A stretch of DNA of 64,000 nucleotides. Source: Halorubrum rutilum (lineage in GTDB: Archaea; Halobacteriota; Halobacteria; Halobacteriales; Haloferacaceae). The notes below the pieces were generated by a model that worked only from the letters and a program-made list of their open reading frames with translations, had not been told where the DNA came from and searched no databases. The position numbers and the translations under genes were made by a program. The stretch lies in assembly GCF_024494565.1 (NCBI RefSeq), contig NZ_JANHDN010000001.1, positions 186,001 to 250,000 on the forward strand, read 5' to 3'. Below are positions 54,206 to 63,974 of this stretch, piece after piece (positions within the stretch are counted from its first letter, which is position 1; each line of letters begins with the position of its first letter).

Positions 54206-55138
54206 TCAGTCCTCGCTCCCGGCGGTCCGCTCGATGAGCCCCGCGAGCCGGTCGTAGAAGTCGGGCTCGTACTTCGTCGCCGCGTCCACCGTCGGCCGCG
54301 CGTTGGTCTCGCTGACGACGAGTCGGTCGTCCGTTTCGAGCAGGTCGACGCCGAGGTAGTCGATGCCGAGGGTCTCGGCCGCCCGCTCGACCAGCTCCCG
54401 CGCGCGCTCCGGGAGGTCGACGCCGGTCGCCTCGGCGCCGCGGTGGACGTTGTGCTTCCACCGGCCCCGCTCTCTGGCGTCCGCGGGGAGCTCCCGGCGC
54501 ACCGCGCCGGCGTACGCGCCGTCGACGACCATCGCGCGGTAGTCGCGCGCGTCGGGGAGGAACTCCTGGATCAGGTACGACTTGTCGCCGGTCGCGCGGT
54601 AGTCGTGGACGAGGTTCAGGTAGTCGACGACGCCGAGCAGGGAGTCGAGGTCGCCCGCGGTCGCGACGCCGACGCCCCGCGTCGCGGAGTTCGGCTTGAC
54701 GACGACGGGGTAGGAGAACCGGGAGACCGCGTCGGCCACGACCGCCTCGCTCACGGGATTCGACACCAGCGTCGTGCGCGGCGTCGGGAGCCCGGCGTCG
54801 TCGAGCGCGGCGAGCGCGCCCGCCTTGTTCCGCGAGGCGAGGACGGCGTCGCGGCCGTTCACCCACGGGACCGACAGCCGCGCGTCGACGACGGCGCCCT
54901 CCATGAGCCGGGAGGGGTAGACGAAGCCGACGTCGAAGCCGTCGAACTCGGCGTTCCCCTCGCTCCCGTCGCCGCCCGCGCCTCCGCCACCCTCGCCGAG
55001 CGCGTCGGCTTCGCCGCCCGAGACGCGGAGCGACCGCTCCTTCGCTCGCACGTGCTCGACCTCGATCCCGCGGTCCGCGAGCGGCTCGCGCACCCGATCG
55101 AACGTCTCCGCGTCGGTCGTCATCGCGAGCCGGAGCAT
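54206..55138 (-). CDS. RimK-like ATP-grasp ligase
   Basis: 310 residues from ATG 55138. A pre-ATP-grasp domain (LSVPWNGRDAVLASRNKAG-like region at 97-115) is followed by ATP-grasp motifs: PVVVKPNSATRGVGVATAGD, SYLIQEFLPDARDYRAMVVD, LGIDYLGVDLLETDDRLVVS and ETNARPTVDAATKYEP (metal-binding E/N). The RimK/LysX family joins an amino acid to a carboxylate (lysine or coenzyme synthesis, or protein glutamylation). Substrate not predictable here. Confidence 0.85.
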   Translation of the reverse strand: MLRLAMTTDAETFDRVREPLADRGIEVEHVRAKERSLRVSGGEADALGEGGGGAGGDGSEGNAEFDGFDVGFVYPSRLMEGAVVDARLSVPWVNGRDAVLASRNKAGALAALDDAGLPTPRTTLVSNPVSEAVVADAVSRFSYPVVVKPNSATRGVGVATAGDLDSLLGVVDYLNLVHDYRATGDKSYLIQEFLPDARDYRAMVVDGAYAGAVRRELPADARERGRWKHNVHRGAEATGVDLPERARELVERAAETLGIDYLGVDLLETDDRLVVSETNARPTVDAATKYEPDFYDRLAGLIERTAGSED

Positions 55139-55212
55139 ACGCTCGTTCGGGGTCGTTCGGACTTAAAAACGGCGCGGCGGTCGGTGGCGGTTCGCTCCGC
55201 GCGCGGCCCGCG

Positions 55213-55503
55213 CTACTGCAGGTGACCTTCCTCGCGGAGCTGCTCCGCCTCGCTCTTCTCGTAGCGCCACGCGATGTCGCCCTTCTCGTCTTGCCAGTCC
55301 CACGGCTCGACGAGGACGATGTCGTCCTCGCGGATCCAGACCCGCTTCTGCATCCGCCCGGGGATACGCGCCGTCCGCTCCTTCCCGTCCGCACAGCGGA
55401 CGCGGACCCGGTTCGCGCCGAGCATCTCGACGACCTCCGCGAACACCTCGTCGTCGTCGGGCATCCGGAGGTCGTTTCGACCGTCGCCGTCTCCGTTGCT
55501 CAT
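55213..55503 (-). CDS. eif1A: Translation initiation factor aIF-1A
   Basis: 96 residues from ATG 55503. [20 protein letters not shown] then [20 protein letters not shown] is the S1/OB fold of aIF-1[21 protein letters not shown] completes it. It binds the A site of the 30S subunit during start-codon selection. Length is normal. Confidence 0.93.
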   Translation of the reverse strand: MSNGDGDGRNDLRMPDDDEVFAEVVEMLGANRVRVRCADGKERTARIPGRMQKRVWIREDDIVLVEPWDWQDEKGDIAWRYEKSEAEQLREEGHLQ

Positions 55504-55641
55504 GCGTACGCGGTGATACGCGCTCCCGGAAATAAAAGGGCCGCTCTCGCGCGGAAGCGCCCTTTTAATACACGACGCCGGGGACGCGGCGGTCCGCGCC
55601 GCACTCGAAAGAGTCATGTCCCGTGACCGTCGCGGGCCGAT

Positions 55642-55887
55642 ATGGTCGAAGCACCCGCGGTCGCGGTCGAACTCGCGGAACTCCTCGCCGTCGTCGTCGG
55701 GGCCGGCGCGGCCTCGGCGGTCGGCGTCGTGCTCGAACGGTTCGGACTCTCGGCGGCCGCCGCCGGCGACCTCGCGCTCGCGGCGTGGGCCGTCGCGATG
55801 GGACTGCTCGCGCTGTACGTCGGCGTCGTCGCGCTCGGCTACGAGCAGGCGCTCCCCCGGCTGCGGCGGCTCGCGGGCGGCGAGTAG
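55642..55887 (+). CDS. Small two-span membrane protein
   Basis: 81 residues from ATG 55642. Two membrane helices ([40 protein letters not shown]) and a short basic tail. A plausible conserved haloarchaeal protein of unknown function; the long plus-strand frame that overlaps it is shadow. TATA-like TTTTAATA (55563-55570) is rather far upstream. Confidence 0.6.
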   Translation: MVEAPAVAVELAELLAVVVGAGAASAVGVVLERFGLSAAAAGDLALAAWAVAMGLLALYVGVVALGYEQALPRLRRLAGGE

Positions 55888-55921
55888 GACCGCCGCGCCG
55901 TCGCGCCGACTCCCGATTCTC

Positions 55922-57679
55922 CTACAGCTCCCCGTCCGCCGCCAGCTCACGTACCGCCGCGGCCCGCTCGCGGATCGCGGCCCACTCCTCGTCGTCCTTG
56001 TCGTCGACGTGCGAGTACATCAGCCCCATCCGACCCGTCCCGCGGAGCGTCTCCTCGTTCTCCTTCAGGAAGTCCCAGTAGAGGGCGTTGAAGGGACACG
56101 CGCCCTCGCCCGTCGTGCGGGAGACGGCGTAGGGACACGACGCGCAGTGGTCGCTCATCCGGTTCACGTAGCTCCCCGAGGAGGCGTACGGCTTCGAGGA
56201 GAGCACGTCGGTGCCGAACGACCCCATCGCGACCACGTTCGGCGTCGTCACCCAGTGGTAGGCGTCGACGAAGCCGAGGTGGAACCACTCGTTCACCTCG
56301 GCGGGGTCGGCGCCGTAGATCAGCGCGAAGTTCGACAGCACCATCAGCCGCTCGATGTGGTGAGCGTAGCCGTGCTCGCGGACGTGGTCGACGGCCTCGG
56401 AGAGACAGGTCATGTCGGTGTCGCCGTCCCAGTAGGCGGGCGGGAGGTCCCGGGTCTGGTCCAACTGGTTGGCCGCCGAAAGCTCCGGCATCGCCTCGCG
56501 GTAGACGTGACGCGTGAACTCCCGCCAGCCGAGCACCTGCCTGACGAACCCCTCCGCGGCGTTGAGGGGGACCGGGGGGAGGTCGGCGTCTGAGTCGTCG
56601 CCGTCGACGCTCCCCTCGTCGCCGTCGACGCTCCCCTCGTCGCCGTCGACGCTCCCCTCGTCGTCGCCGAACGCGTCGAGGGTCGCCTCGGTGCCGCCCG
56701 CCGCGTCGCCGTCGGCCGGATCGTACGCCCCGGGCTCGACGCCGCGCTCCTCGTACGCCGCCTCGACCGCCCGCACCGGCTCGCGCGGGTCGAGCAGGCC
56801 GAGGTTGATCGCGGGCGACAGCAGGGAGTGCGAGAGGAACGGCTCGCCCGTCACCATGGCGTCCTGATACCGGCCGAACGAGGGAAGTCCATCGCGGACG
56901 AACCGGTCGAGGGCCTCGCGGGCCGCCGCGCGCGTGACCGGCCACGCGAACCCGTCGAGCGAGCCCTCGCCCCACGTGTCGAAGCGGTCGCGGACCCAGG
57001 CGTGGGTCTCGCGGGTGAGCCCGTCCGGCTCGAACCGCGGGCGCTCCGGCGGCTCCCAGTCGTCCGGCGGCGTTTCCCGGTTCAGGTCGTCGTAGTTCCA
57101 CTCGCCGCCGACGGGATCGTCGCCGTCCATCAGCACGCCCGTCTCGCGGCGGACGTGGCGGTACCACCCCTCCTGTCGGTAGGTGCGTTCGGCGGTCCCG
57201 TCCCCGTCGAGGAGCGAGCCGCCGTCCCATCCCCCCTCGGGCTCGTCCGCCCACTCGCGCCAGTCGGTCGGCGTCGTCCAGAACAGCTCGTTCTCCGTCA
57301 GCTCCAGCGACCCGCCCCGCTCGTCGACGAGCTCGCGGAGGCGCTCGCCCGCGCCGTGGCTCGCGGGGCGCATCAGCCGGAGGCCGGGGTCGGACCGGTC
57401 GGCGAGGAACGCGTCGAGGCCCTCGCCGAACGACGCCGCCTTCAGGTACGTCACGTCGTGGCCGCGCTCGCGGAGCTCGTCCCGGAAGTGGCGCATCGCG
57501 GAGAAGACGAGCGTCAGCTTGTGGGCGTGGTACGGCTTCCGGTCGGCGAAGCCGTGCGCCTCGATCAGGAGCACCTCGCCGGCGTCGTCGAGGGCGTCGA
57601 GCTCGGGGTTGAGCTGGTCGCCGAGCAGCCACTGGATCGGTCGCTCGCTCACGTCGGATCGCACGGGCTCCGGAACCAT
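55922..57679 (-). CDS. Photolyase/cryptochrome of the FeS type (PhrB/CryB-like)
   Basis: 585 residues from ATG 57679. [20 protein letters not shown] opens the family; the catalytic domain shows [40 protein letters not shown] and [20 protein letters not shown]; Cys residues for a [4Fe-4S] cluster are in [19 protein letters not shown]. This group repairs (6-4) photoproducts or CPDs with FAD. A 21-bp tandem repeat (56592-56656) adds GSVDGDE copies in an acidic insert absent from the core; it may vary. Confidence 0.88.
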   Translation of the reverse strand: MVPEPVRSDVSERPIQWLLGDQLNPELDALDDAGEVLLIEAHGFADRKPYHAHKLTLVFSAMRHFRDELRERGHDVTYLKAASFGEGLDAFLADRSDPGLRLMRPASHGAGERLRELVDERGGSLELTENELFWTTPTDWREWADEPEGGWDGGSLLDGDGTAERTYRQEGWYRHVRRETGVLMDGDDPVGGEWNYDDLNRETPPDDWEPPERPRFEPDGLTRETHAWVRDRFDTWGEGSLDGFAWPVTRAAAREALDRFVRDGLPSFGRYQDAMVTGEPFLSHSLLSPAINLGLLDPREPVRAVEAAYEERGVEPGAYDPADGDAAGGTEATLDAFGDDEGSVDGDEGSVDGDEGSVDGDDSDADLPPVPLNAAEGFVRQVLGWREFTRHVYREAMPELSAANQLDQTRDLPPAYWDGDTDMTCLSEAVDHVREHGYAHHIERLMVLSNFALIYGADPAEVNEWFHLGFVDAYHWVTTPNVVAMGSFGTDVLSSKPYASSGSYVNRMSDHCASCPYAVSRTTGEGACPFNALYWDFLKENEETLRGTGRMGLMYSHVDDKDDEEWAAIRERAAAVRELAADGEL

Positions 57680-57755
57680 AGCTCCGGTGGAGAGCGCGGG
57701 TCCGACGCCGCCCGCCCGCGGGTGGTTTTTTGTCCCGGCTCCGCCTGCCCGGCGT

Positions 57756-58733
57756 ATGGAGTACACCACGCTCGGCGACACCGGCACCACGGTGTCGGAG
57801 ATCTGTCTCGGCTGCATGAGCTTCGGCGACTCGGACTGGCGCGAGTGGGTCCTCGACGAGGAGGAGGGGAAAGAGCTCGTCGAGCGCGCGATCGACCTCG
57901 GCGTGAACTTCTTCGACACCGCCAACATGTACTCGAACGGCGAGTCGGAGCGCGTCCTCGGCGAGGCGCTCGACGGCTACGACCGCGACGAGTTCGTCGT
58001 GGCGACGAAGGGATACTTCCGGATGGACGAGTCGAATCCGAACTCGGGCGGGCTCTCGCGGAAGGCGATCGAACAGGAGCTATCGAACTCCCTCGACCGG
58101 CTCGGCACCGACACGATCGACCTGTACCAGATCCACCGCTGGGACTACGACACCCCGATCGAGGAGACGCTCGCCGCGCTCGACGACGCGGTCCGCCGCG
58201 GCGACGTGCGGTACGTCGGCGCCTCCTCGATGTGGGCCCACCAGTTCGCCGAGTCGCTGCACGCGAGCGACCGCGAGGGGTACGAGCGGTTCGCGGCGAT
58301 GCAGAACCACTACAACCTCGCGTACCGCGAGGAGGAGCGCGAGATGCTTCCCCTCTGTGAGAAGGAGGGGATCGGCGTGATGCCGTGGAGCCCGCTCGCC
58401 CGCGGCTACCTCGCTCGGCCGCACGAGGAGGTCGACGCGACCCTCCGCGGGGAGACCGAGGAACACCTCTACGAACACCCGTACCGCGAGGGCGGCGGCC
58501 CGACGGTCAACGAGCGCGTCGCGGAGCTGGCCGACGAGAAGGGCGTGAAGATGGCCCAGATCGCGCTGGCGTGGCTGTTCCGCAAGGAGTGGGTCGACAC
58601 GCCCATCGTCGGCACGAGCAGCGTCGAACACCTGGAAGACGCGGTCGAAGCGCTCGATATCGACCTCTCCGCGTCCGACGCGGAGTGGCTGGAGGAGCCG
58701 TACGAACCGGTCCGGGTCTCCGGACACGAGTGA
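57756..58733 (+). CDS. Aldo/keto reductase
   Basis: 325 residues from ATG 57756. TTVSEICLGCMSFGDSDWRE and GVNFFDTANMYSNGESERVL hold the catalytic Asp and Tyr; TKGYF supplies the Lys region; DTIDLYQIHRWDYDTPIEET holds the His; PIVGTSSVEHLEDAVEALDI is the NADPH loop. It reduces sugars or aldehydes with NADPH; substrate unknown. Confidence 0.88.
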   Translation: MEYTTLGDTGTTVSEICLGCMSFGDSDWREWVLDEEEGKELVERAIDLGVNFFDTANMYSNGESERVLGEALDGYDRDEFVVATKGYFRMDESNPNSGGLSRKAIEQELSNSLDRLGTDTIDLYQIHRWDYDTPIEETLAALDDAVRRGDVRYVGASSMWAHQFAESLHASDREGYERFAAMQNHYNLAYREEEREMLPLCEKEGIGVMPWSPLARGYLARPHEEVDATLRGETEEHLYEHPYREGGGPTVNERVAELADEKGVKMAQIALAWLFRKEWVDTPIVGTSSVEHLEDAVEALDIDLSASDAEWLEEPYEPVRVSGHE

Positions 58734-58851
58734 ACGGTCTCGGTGCGCGATCGATCACCCGTACCGGACTTCGCTCCCGCTCCAATCGCCTTTGTGGCGT
58801 TTTAGGGATATAGTGACAAGCTATTAGTGTGATAACTGGTGTCACGGAACT

Positions 58852-59007
58852 ATGACCGACGACACGGAACGGTCTCCGGTCCCGTCGAGCACCGAGTACG
58901 CTCGCGGTCGGACGCGGTGCCCGAACTGCGGCGACCACGTCCCGGCGGTCGGCCGCGACACGGAGACGACGGAGTGCCCGAACTGTCACCGCCCGGTCCG
59001 CGCCTGA
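58852..59007 (+). CDS. 51-residue double zinc-ribbon protein
   Basis: ATG 58852 to TGA 59005: a disordered start, then TRCPNCGDHVPAVGRDTETT and ECPNCHRPVRA, one zinc ribbon made of two CPNC knuckles. Small stand-alone zinc ribbons of this type are common in haloarchaea and many affect growth or stress behaviour. Function here unknown. TATA-like CTATTAGTG (58821-58829) gives leaderless spacing. Confidence 0.68.
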   Translation: MTDDTERSPVPSSTEYARGRTRCPNCGDHVPAVGRDTETTECPNCHRPVRA

Positions 59008-59117
59008 CGCTCGGGAGGGCGTTCGCGGGGCGACCCGCGCACGAAACGACCCGATATAAACGCAGCGTCGAGAGCCGAGCAACAACCCTTTTCGGCCGGG
59101 CTACCGAACCGGACTCC

Positions 59118-59606
59118 ATGGCAGACGACGAGACCGACGACGCCGACGCCGGCGGAGAACAGGGCGGTGACCCCTCCGGAGATCAGGGCGACGACGCCGC
59201 CGGGAGCCAGGGCGACGACGGCGGCGAGGAGAAGTCCTTCCGCGAGCGCGTCGAGGAGATCCGCGAGCGGCGCGAGCAGGAGCGCGAGGAGGGCGACCGT
59301 CCCGACCCGGAGGAGATGATGGGCGGCGGCGGTCCGGGCGGCGCCGGCGGTCCGCCGGGCATGGGCGGCGGTGGCGGCGGCGGCAACCCCTTCGCGCAGA
59401 TGATGTCCGGCATGATGGGCGGCGGCGGTCCGGGCGGGGCCGGCGGTCCGCCGGGGATGGGCGGCGGTGGCGGCGGCCGCGGCGAGGAGGGCGGCGACCA
59501 GGCCGGCAACGAGGAGCTCGTGCGCGAGGTGCGCCAGCTCCGCGACGAGGTCCGCGACGCGACCCGCCAGCTCCAGCGCATCGCGCAGGCGCTCGAAGAC
59601 GACTGA
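59118..59606 (+). CDS. Gly/Met-rich protein with charged coiled coil
   Basis: 162 residues from ATG 59118. Acidic N-terminus, a basic/acidic helix (FRERVEEIRERREQEREEGD), two copies of a glycine-rich module (GGGGPGGAGGPPGMGGGGGG, separated by FAQMMSGMM), and a C-terminal coiled coil (ELVREVRQLRDEVRDATRQL). It could form condensates or filaments; no family with known function recognised. Confidence 0.65.
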   Translation: MADDETDDADAGGEQGGDPSGDQGDDAAGSQGDDGGEEKSFRERVEEIRERREQEREEGDRPDPEEMMGGGGPGGAGGPPGMGGGGGGGNPFAQMMSGMMGGGGPGGAGGPPGMGGGGGGRGEEGGDQAGNEELVREVRQLRDEVRDATRQLQRIAQALEDD

Positions 59607-60133
59607 CCCGGCGATCGCGACTCTGTTTCGTTTTTAATACGTCGAAGCGGTACGCTCGTCTCTCGATCGGTAGCGGAAGAGCGTGTTGCAGATCGACGGC
59701 AACGATTCCGTATTTAAATAACCGCGAGCAGCAACGACGATCTCTGATATACGGGTGTGCGGTGGCGCGTGCCTGCGAGGCCGCCTTGCGGCCGAGCAGC
59801 ACCGCGTGAGGGAGTCGCGGGGGGGGGGGGGCCCCCCGGCCGGGGGGGGGGGGGGGGGGGCCCCCCCCCCCCCCCCACGAGGCTGGGGAGGGGTGAGGTG
59901 CGGTCGCCGTGTGGGTGGGACTCAAAGGGGCAACCGCGAGGACGCCGCAGGCGACGCAAGCACCGCAAAGAGCGAGTGAAACGAGTGACTGAGGAGCGTG
60001 GTTCGAGAGAGCGAAGCTCTCTCGTCATCACGAGACGCCTTCGGCGTCCTCGCGGTTGGGGCTTTGGAGGCGTTCAGGCCGGAAACGCGTAAAAATCGCA
60101 CTGCAAGCGTCGAACGACCGACTCGCTACGCTC
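59607..60133. other. Gene-free stretch with extreme poly-G/poly-C tracts
   Basis: Between the Gly-rich gene and nrdJ there is no convincing gene. Positions 59820-59877 are nearly uninterrupted G and C runs (a 10-G run, a C run, a 20-G run, then a 17-C run), which may be an assembly or sequencing artefact. Several short hairpins follow (for example around 60004-60025, and GACGCC/GGCGTC near 60029-60050). Promoter sequence near 59711-59718 (TATTTAAATA) faces right but no gene follows it. Confidence 0.5.
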
Positions 60134-63100
60134 TCAGCACTCCGACCAGCCGCACGACTCGCACGTCTTGCAGCCCTCGGAGTAGTAGAGGTTCATCCCG
60201 CCGCAGTCGGGACACTCGGGCGACTCGCCCGCCGCGATGAGCTCCTGCATCGCGTCGTCGGCGCCGGCCGCGTCGTCCTCGGCCGCCGGGCCGGCCCCGT
60301 TCGCGCTCGGGGCGTCGGTCGCCGCGTCCGCGTCGACCGCGCCGACCGCGCCGCCGTCGGTCTGGCTCGTCGGCTCGCTCGCTAGGTCGCGTTCGACGTC
60401 GTCGAGGCTCTGCTGTTGGGGGATCCCCTTGTCGACGTCGTCGTCGAGGTAGCGGCGGAGCGCGGTGCCGATCGCGTCCGGGATCGACTGGATCTGCTCG
60501 CCCTTGTCCCAGGCGACCTTCGGGCTCCGGGTGCCCTGCAGCTCGTCGACGATCTCCTCGGGGTCGACGCCCGAGCGGAGCGCCGTCGAGATGACCTTCG
60601 CGAGCGCCTCGGTGAAGGAGTTGGTGTAGCCGCCGGAGTGACCGATGTTCGCGAACAGCTCGAACGGCAGGCCGTTCTCGTCCTCGTTGATGGTGACGTA
60701 GAGCTTGCCGTACCCCGTCTCGACGCGCTGGGTGACGCCCGACAGCGAGTCGGGCCGCGGGCTGCGCTCGCTGTAGTCGATGCTGGGCTGCTCGCTGGCT
60801 TCGAGCAGGTCCGAGATCTCCGCGTCGATCGCGGCCTGCACGTCCTCGTTGTCGAGGAACGCCTCGATGCCGCCGAACACCTCGCCGATCTGCTCGACGA
60901 TCGCCTCGGCCGCCTCGCTCTCGTCGGCGAACTCCGTGTTCTTCGCGCGGGTCGTGAGCACCTGCTTCGAGCGGGTTCCGTCGCGGTAGACGGTGACGCC
61001 CTTCCCGCCGTGGTCGTAGATGTAGCGGTACACCTCCTCCATCTCCTCGGCGGTGGCGTCGTTCGGGAAGTTACACGTCTTCGAGATGGCGGAGTCGACG
61101 CCCTCCTGGCAGGCGCACTGGACCGACGCGTGCTGCTTGCCGGAGAGGTCGCCGGTGACGACGAACAGCTCGCCGATGGCGTCCGGCACGGTGTCGAGGC
61201 CGTCCACGCCGTCGAACTCGTTCGCGGCCATCTGCTCCTGGGCCTCCGCCTTGACGGCGTCGACGTCGACGTCGTTCTCCTCTAAGGTGCGCAGGAAGTA
61301 GTCGTCGAACTCGACGAGCATCTCGTCGCCCTGCACGTCGTCGGAGACGTTCTTGTAGTAGGCGACGTTGTAGATGGGCTCGCAGCCGCCCGTGGTGTTC
61401 CCGATCATCGACGTCGTGCCCGTGGGCGCGATCGTCGTCGTGTTGTGGTTGCGGATCGGGAAGCCGTCCGCCCACTCGTCGGCGTCGAGGCCGGTGTAGT
61501 GCTCGAACCACTCGCGGTACTCGGTGGGGTCCGCGTACTTCGACTCCTCCCAGTCGTTGAACGTCCCGCGCTCCTGCGCGAGCTCGTGGGAGGTCCGCTT
61601 CGACGCGTGGTTGATGTGGGTCATCAGCTGGCGGGCGACCTCGTTGCCCTCCTCGGTGCCGTACTGGATGCCGAGCTGGATGTACAGCTGGGCGAGCCCC
61701 ATGATCCCCAGGCCGATCTTCCGCATGTCCCGGACCTTCTGCTCGATCTTGTCGACCGGGAAGTCGGACATCGTCACGACGTTCTCGAGGAAGCGCGTGC
61801 CGTAGTCGATCCGCTCGTCGAACTCCTCGAAGTCGATCGCCTCCTCGAGGAACGCCGACATGGCGGCCTCCTTCGACGCGTACTCGTCGGCGTGCTCCGC
61901 GGACCAGACGCGCCAGTCCGGCGCGTCCTGCGCCGCGAGCGTCGAGAGGTTGATGTGGCCGAGGTTACACGCCTCGTACTCCTCCAACGGTTGCTCGCCG
62001 CAGGGGTTCGTCGCGAGGATCCGGTGGTCGGGGTGCTCCTCGGTGTCGAACGAGTGCTCCTTGTTGACGCGTTCGAGGTAGATGACGCCCGGCTCGCCGT
62101 TCTCGTGGGCGCCCTCGATCATGTCGTCCCACAGCTCCTGGGCCGGGATAGAGAGCTCCTCGCCGACCTCGACGTGCTCGCCGAGGCCGAACATGTCGTA
62201 GATCTCCTTCGTCTCCGGCGTCGTAATGTGCGGCTCACCCGTGCGCGGGTTGGTGAAGGTGAACTCCTCGTCGTTGTACAGCGCCTCCATGAAGTCGTCG
62301 GTGACGCCGACGCTGATGTTGAAGTTCGAGAGGTGTCCCTCCACCGCGTTCCGGAGGTGCTCGGGGACCTTCCCGTCCTCGTCGATGAGGCCCCGGGCCT
62401 CCTCTAGCGCCTCCTTGAAGGAGTTGTGCGTGAAGTCGTCGGGGTCGTTCAGGCGCAGCGAGTGGGCCAGGGAGACGTCCTTGTTCTTCGCGTGGATGAA
62501 CTGGATCACGTCCGGGTGCGAGACGCGCATCACGCCCATCTGGGCGCCGCGGCGCGCGCCGCCCTGCGCGATCGTCTCGCACATCTGGTCGAACGTCCGC
62601 ATGAACGTGATCGGGCCGGAGGCGATCCCGCCCGTCGAGCCGACGGAGTCGCCGTAGGGGCGGAGCTTCCAGAACGCGTACCCCATGCCGCCGCCGGACT
62701 GGAACACCTCTGCCGCCTCCTTGGCGGTCTGGTGGATGTCGGTGATGTCGTCCGCGGGAGAATCGACGAAGCAGGCGGAGAGCTGCTGGAGCTCGTCGCC
62801 CGCGTTCATGAGGGTCGGCGAGTTCGGCATGAACGAGAGCGACTCCATCCCGTCGCGGAACCGGTCCGCGGTCGCCTCGACGTGGTCGCGCACGCTCTCG
62901 GGCAGCTCGGGGACGACGGTGTCGTACGCGAACTTGTTGACGTTGTGCGCGGTCAGCGTCGTCTCCGCGTCGTCCGCGGCGGTCGTGCCGGCGCCGAACA
63001 CCTCTTCCGCGAGCTCGTCGCGCCGCGGGTGGTCGGGCTTCAGCTGGTCGGGCGTGACGGTGACCTCGACGCCCTGCTTCTCGGCCTCGAAGACCGCCTC

Positions 63101-63301
63101 CGCGAGCGCGACGTTGCGCGCGACGCGGTCGAACAGCTCCTCGGGGCTCTCGACGTTCTCGCCGTCCGCGTTCTTCCGGAGGTAGCGCGCGGGCAGGATG
63201 TTGTGGTAGGCGTTGGCCGTGAGGCGCTCCTCCATCGTCTCGCCCGTGGTTCGTTTGATCGGCAGTTCGAGTTCGTCGGCGGCGACGCCGTCGCTGCTCA
63301 T
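60134..63301 (-). CDS. nrdJ: Adenosylcobalamin-dependent ribonucleotide reductase (class II)
   Basis: 1055 residues. NAYHNILPARYLRK near the start, FMPNSPTLMNAGDELQQLSA then CFVDSP (first catalytic Cys), ATNPCGEQPLEEYEACNLGH (active-site Cys/Glu loop) and APTGTTSMIGNTTGGCEPIY (substrate loop) define class II NrdJ. The C-terminus ends in a zinc site, CPDCGGMNLYYSEGCKTCES then CGWSEC, which may carry reducing Cys. It makes deoxyribonucleotides with B12 and needs no oxygen. No intein is visible. It is preceded by a short overlapping frame (63298-63342). Confidence 0.93.
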   Translation of the reverse strand: MSSDGVAADELELPIKRTTGETMEERLTANAYHNILPARYLRKNADGENVESPEELFDRVARNVALAEAVFEAEKQGVEVTVTPDQLKPDHPRRDELAEEVFGAGTTAADDAETTLTAHNVNKFAYDTVVPELPESVRDHVEATADRFRDGMESLSFMPNSPTLMNAGDELQQLSACFVDSPADDITDIHQTAKEAAEVFQSGGGMGYAFWKLRPYGDSVGSTGGIASGPITFMRTFDQMCETIAQGGARRGAQMGVMRVSHPDVIQFIHAKNKDVSLAHSLRLNDPDDFTHNSFKEALEEARGLIDEDGKVPEHLRNAVEGHLSNFNISVGVTDDFMEALYNDEEFTFTNPRTGEPHITTPETKEIYDMFGLGEHVEVGEELSIPAQELWDDMIEGAHENGEPGVIYLERVNKEHSFDTEEHPDHRILATNPCGEQPLEEYEACNLGHINLSTLAAQDAPDWRVWSAEHADEYASKEAAMSAFLEEAIDFEEFDERIDYGTRFLENVVTMSDFPVDKIEQKVRDMRKIGLGIMGLAQLYIQLGIQYGTEEGNEVARQLMTHINHASKRTSHELAQERGTFNDWEESKYADPTEYREWFEHYTGLDADEWADGFPIRNHNTTTIAPTGTTSMIGNTTGGCEPIYNVAYYKNVSDDVQGDEMLVEFDDYFLRTLEENDVDVDAVKAEAQEQMAANEFDGVDGLDTVPDAIGELFVVTGDLSGKQHASVQCACQEGVDSAISKTCNFPNDATAEEMEEVYRYIYDHGGKGVTVYRDGTRSKQVLTTRAKNTEFADESEAAEAIVEQIGEVFGGIEAFLDNEDVQAAIDAEISDLLEASEQPSIDYSERSPRPDSLSGVTQRVETGYGKLYVTINEDENGLPFELFANIGHSGGYTNSFTEALAKVISTALRSGVDPEEIVDELQGTRSPKVAWDKGEQIQSIPDAIGTALRRYLDDDVDKGIPQQQSLDDVERDLASEPTSQTDGGAVGAVDADAATDAPSANGAGPAAEDDAAGADDAMQELIAAGESPECPDCGGMNLYYSEGCKTCESCGWSEC

Positions 63302-63342
63302 TCGACGGCCACCCCGCTCGGTTGACGTGCGTTCTGGCTCAT
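63298..63342 (-). CDS. Possible 14-codon leader frame of nrdJ
   Basis: ATG 63342 opens MSQNARQPSGVAVE, whose TGA overlaps the nrdJ ATG (ATGA). It could couple translation or simply mark an old, frameshifted N-terminus of nrdJ. Confidence 0.3.
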   Translation of the reverse strand: MSQNARQPSGVAVE

Positions 63343-63761
63343 GTATGGTGTCTACGTACTGTCGCAGCAGGCCCTTCTGTGTTCCGCTCCCGGCCCGGAT
63401 AGGTGGCTACCTGTTCGATACGATATGTAATTCCCGGTCCGCCTGTCTGACGCCGGATCAGATTACGTTACACTCGCACGTGTTCCGGACACATAAACAT
63501 GGCCAGAGCGGAGTGAAACTGGTCGTTCTCGTGAGAAACCGACCGACGTGACGGCTCTCCCACCGGAACAAAAGGGGGGTTGATACCTCTCGATTTTGGG
63601 CGTCCTGTCCCGTGTTACCGCGATCGCGACCGCCAAACGGCCGACTCCTTCGGTCCGGTTCCGCAGTTTTCACCGGTGTACGTATCAGAATCCAATAACC
63701 GCGGACGGGCCCTCTCATTCTCCCCCACAAGCTTATGCCGGACGTGCTCGTGGGGCCGGAC
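63343..63761. other. nrdJ promoter region and gene-free stretch
   Basis: Contains a minus-strand TATA-like ATTACATATCG (63421-63431), about 85 bases before the leader frame and so a fairly long nrdJ leader. I saw no cobalamin-riboswitch-like structure. The right end holds the AAGCTTATG box (63729-63737) for the small membrane protein. Confidence 0.45.
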
Positions 63762-63974
63762 ATGACCGCTTCGCTCGCCGCGTCGGTGTCGTCGCTGCCG
63801 CTTCAGGCCGGGCTCCTCGGGAGTCAGGCGGGACAGCTCCTCGTCGCGCTCGTCGCCGTCGCGCTCGTCATCGTCGTCGGCAAGTTCGTGCTGAAGCTCG
63901 CGTGGCGACTGGTCACGATCGGGATCGTCCTCGTCGCCGCGTTCTTCCTGCTGTCGACGGCGGGAGTGATCTGA
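63762..63974 (+). CDS. Small membrane protein
   Basis: 70 residues from ATG 63762, 27 bases after AAGCTTATG (leaderless), preferred over ATG 63735. Helices at QAGQLLVALVAVALVIVVGK and VTIGIVLVAAFFLLSTAGVI with a Lys/Arg-containing link. Conserved-looking haloarchaeal protein of unknown role. Confidence 0.65.
   Translation: MTASLAASVSSLPLQAGLLGSQAGQLLVALVAVALVIVVGKFVLKLAWRLVTIGIVLVAAFFLLSTAGVI

Noticed and set aside
55947..57632. 561-codon Arg/Pro-rich frame inside the photolyase gene
   Set aside because: Same strand, other frame, low-complexity Arg/Ala composition without motifs; the photolyase frame carries conserved motifs.
59757..60092. Gly/Pro-rich frames across the poly-G/C block
   Set aside because: They exist only because the homopolymer block is open in several frames; no conserved protein pattern.
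63343..63460. Cobalamin riboswitch upstream of nrdJ
   Set aside because: No B12-box-like sequence or matching stem set was recognised, and such riboswitches are not expected in haloarchaea.
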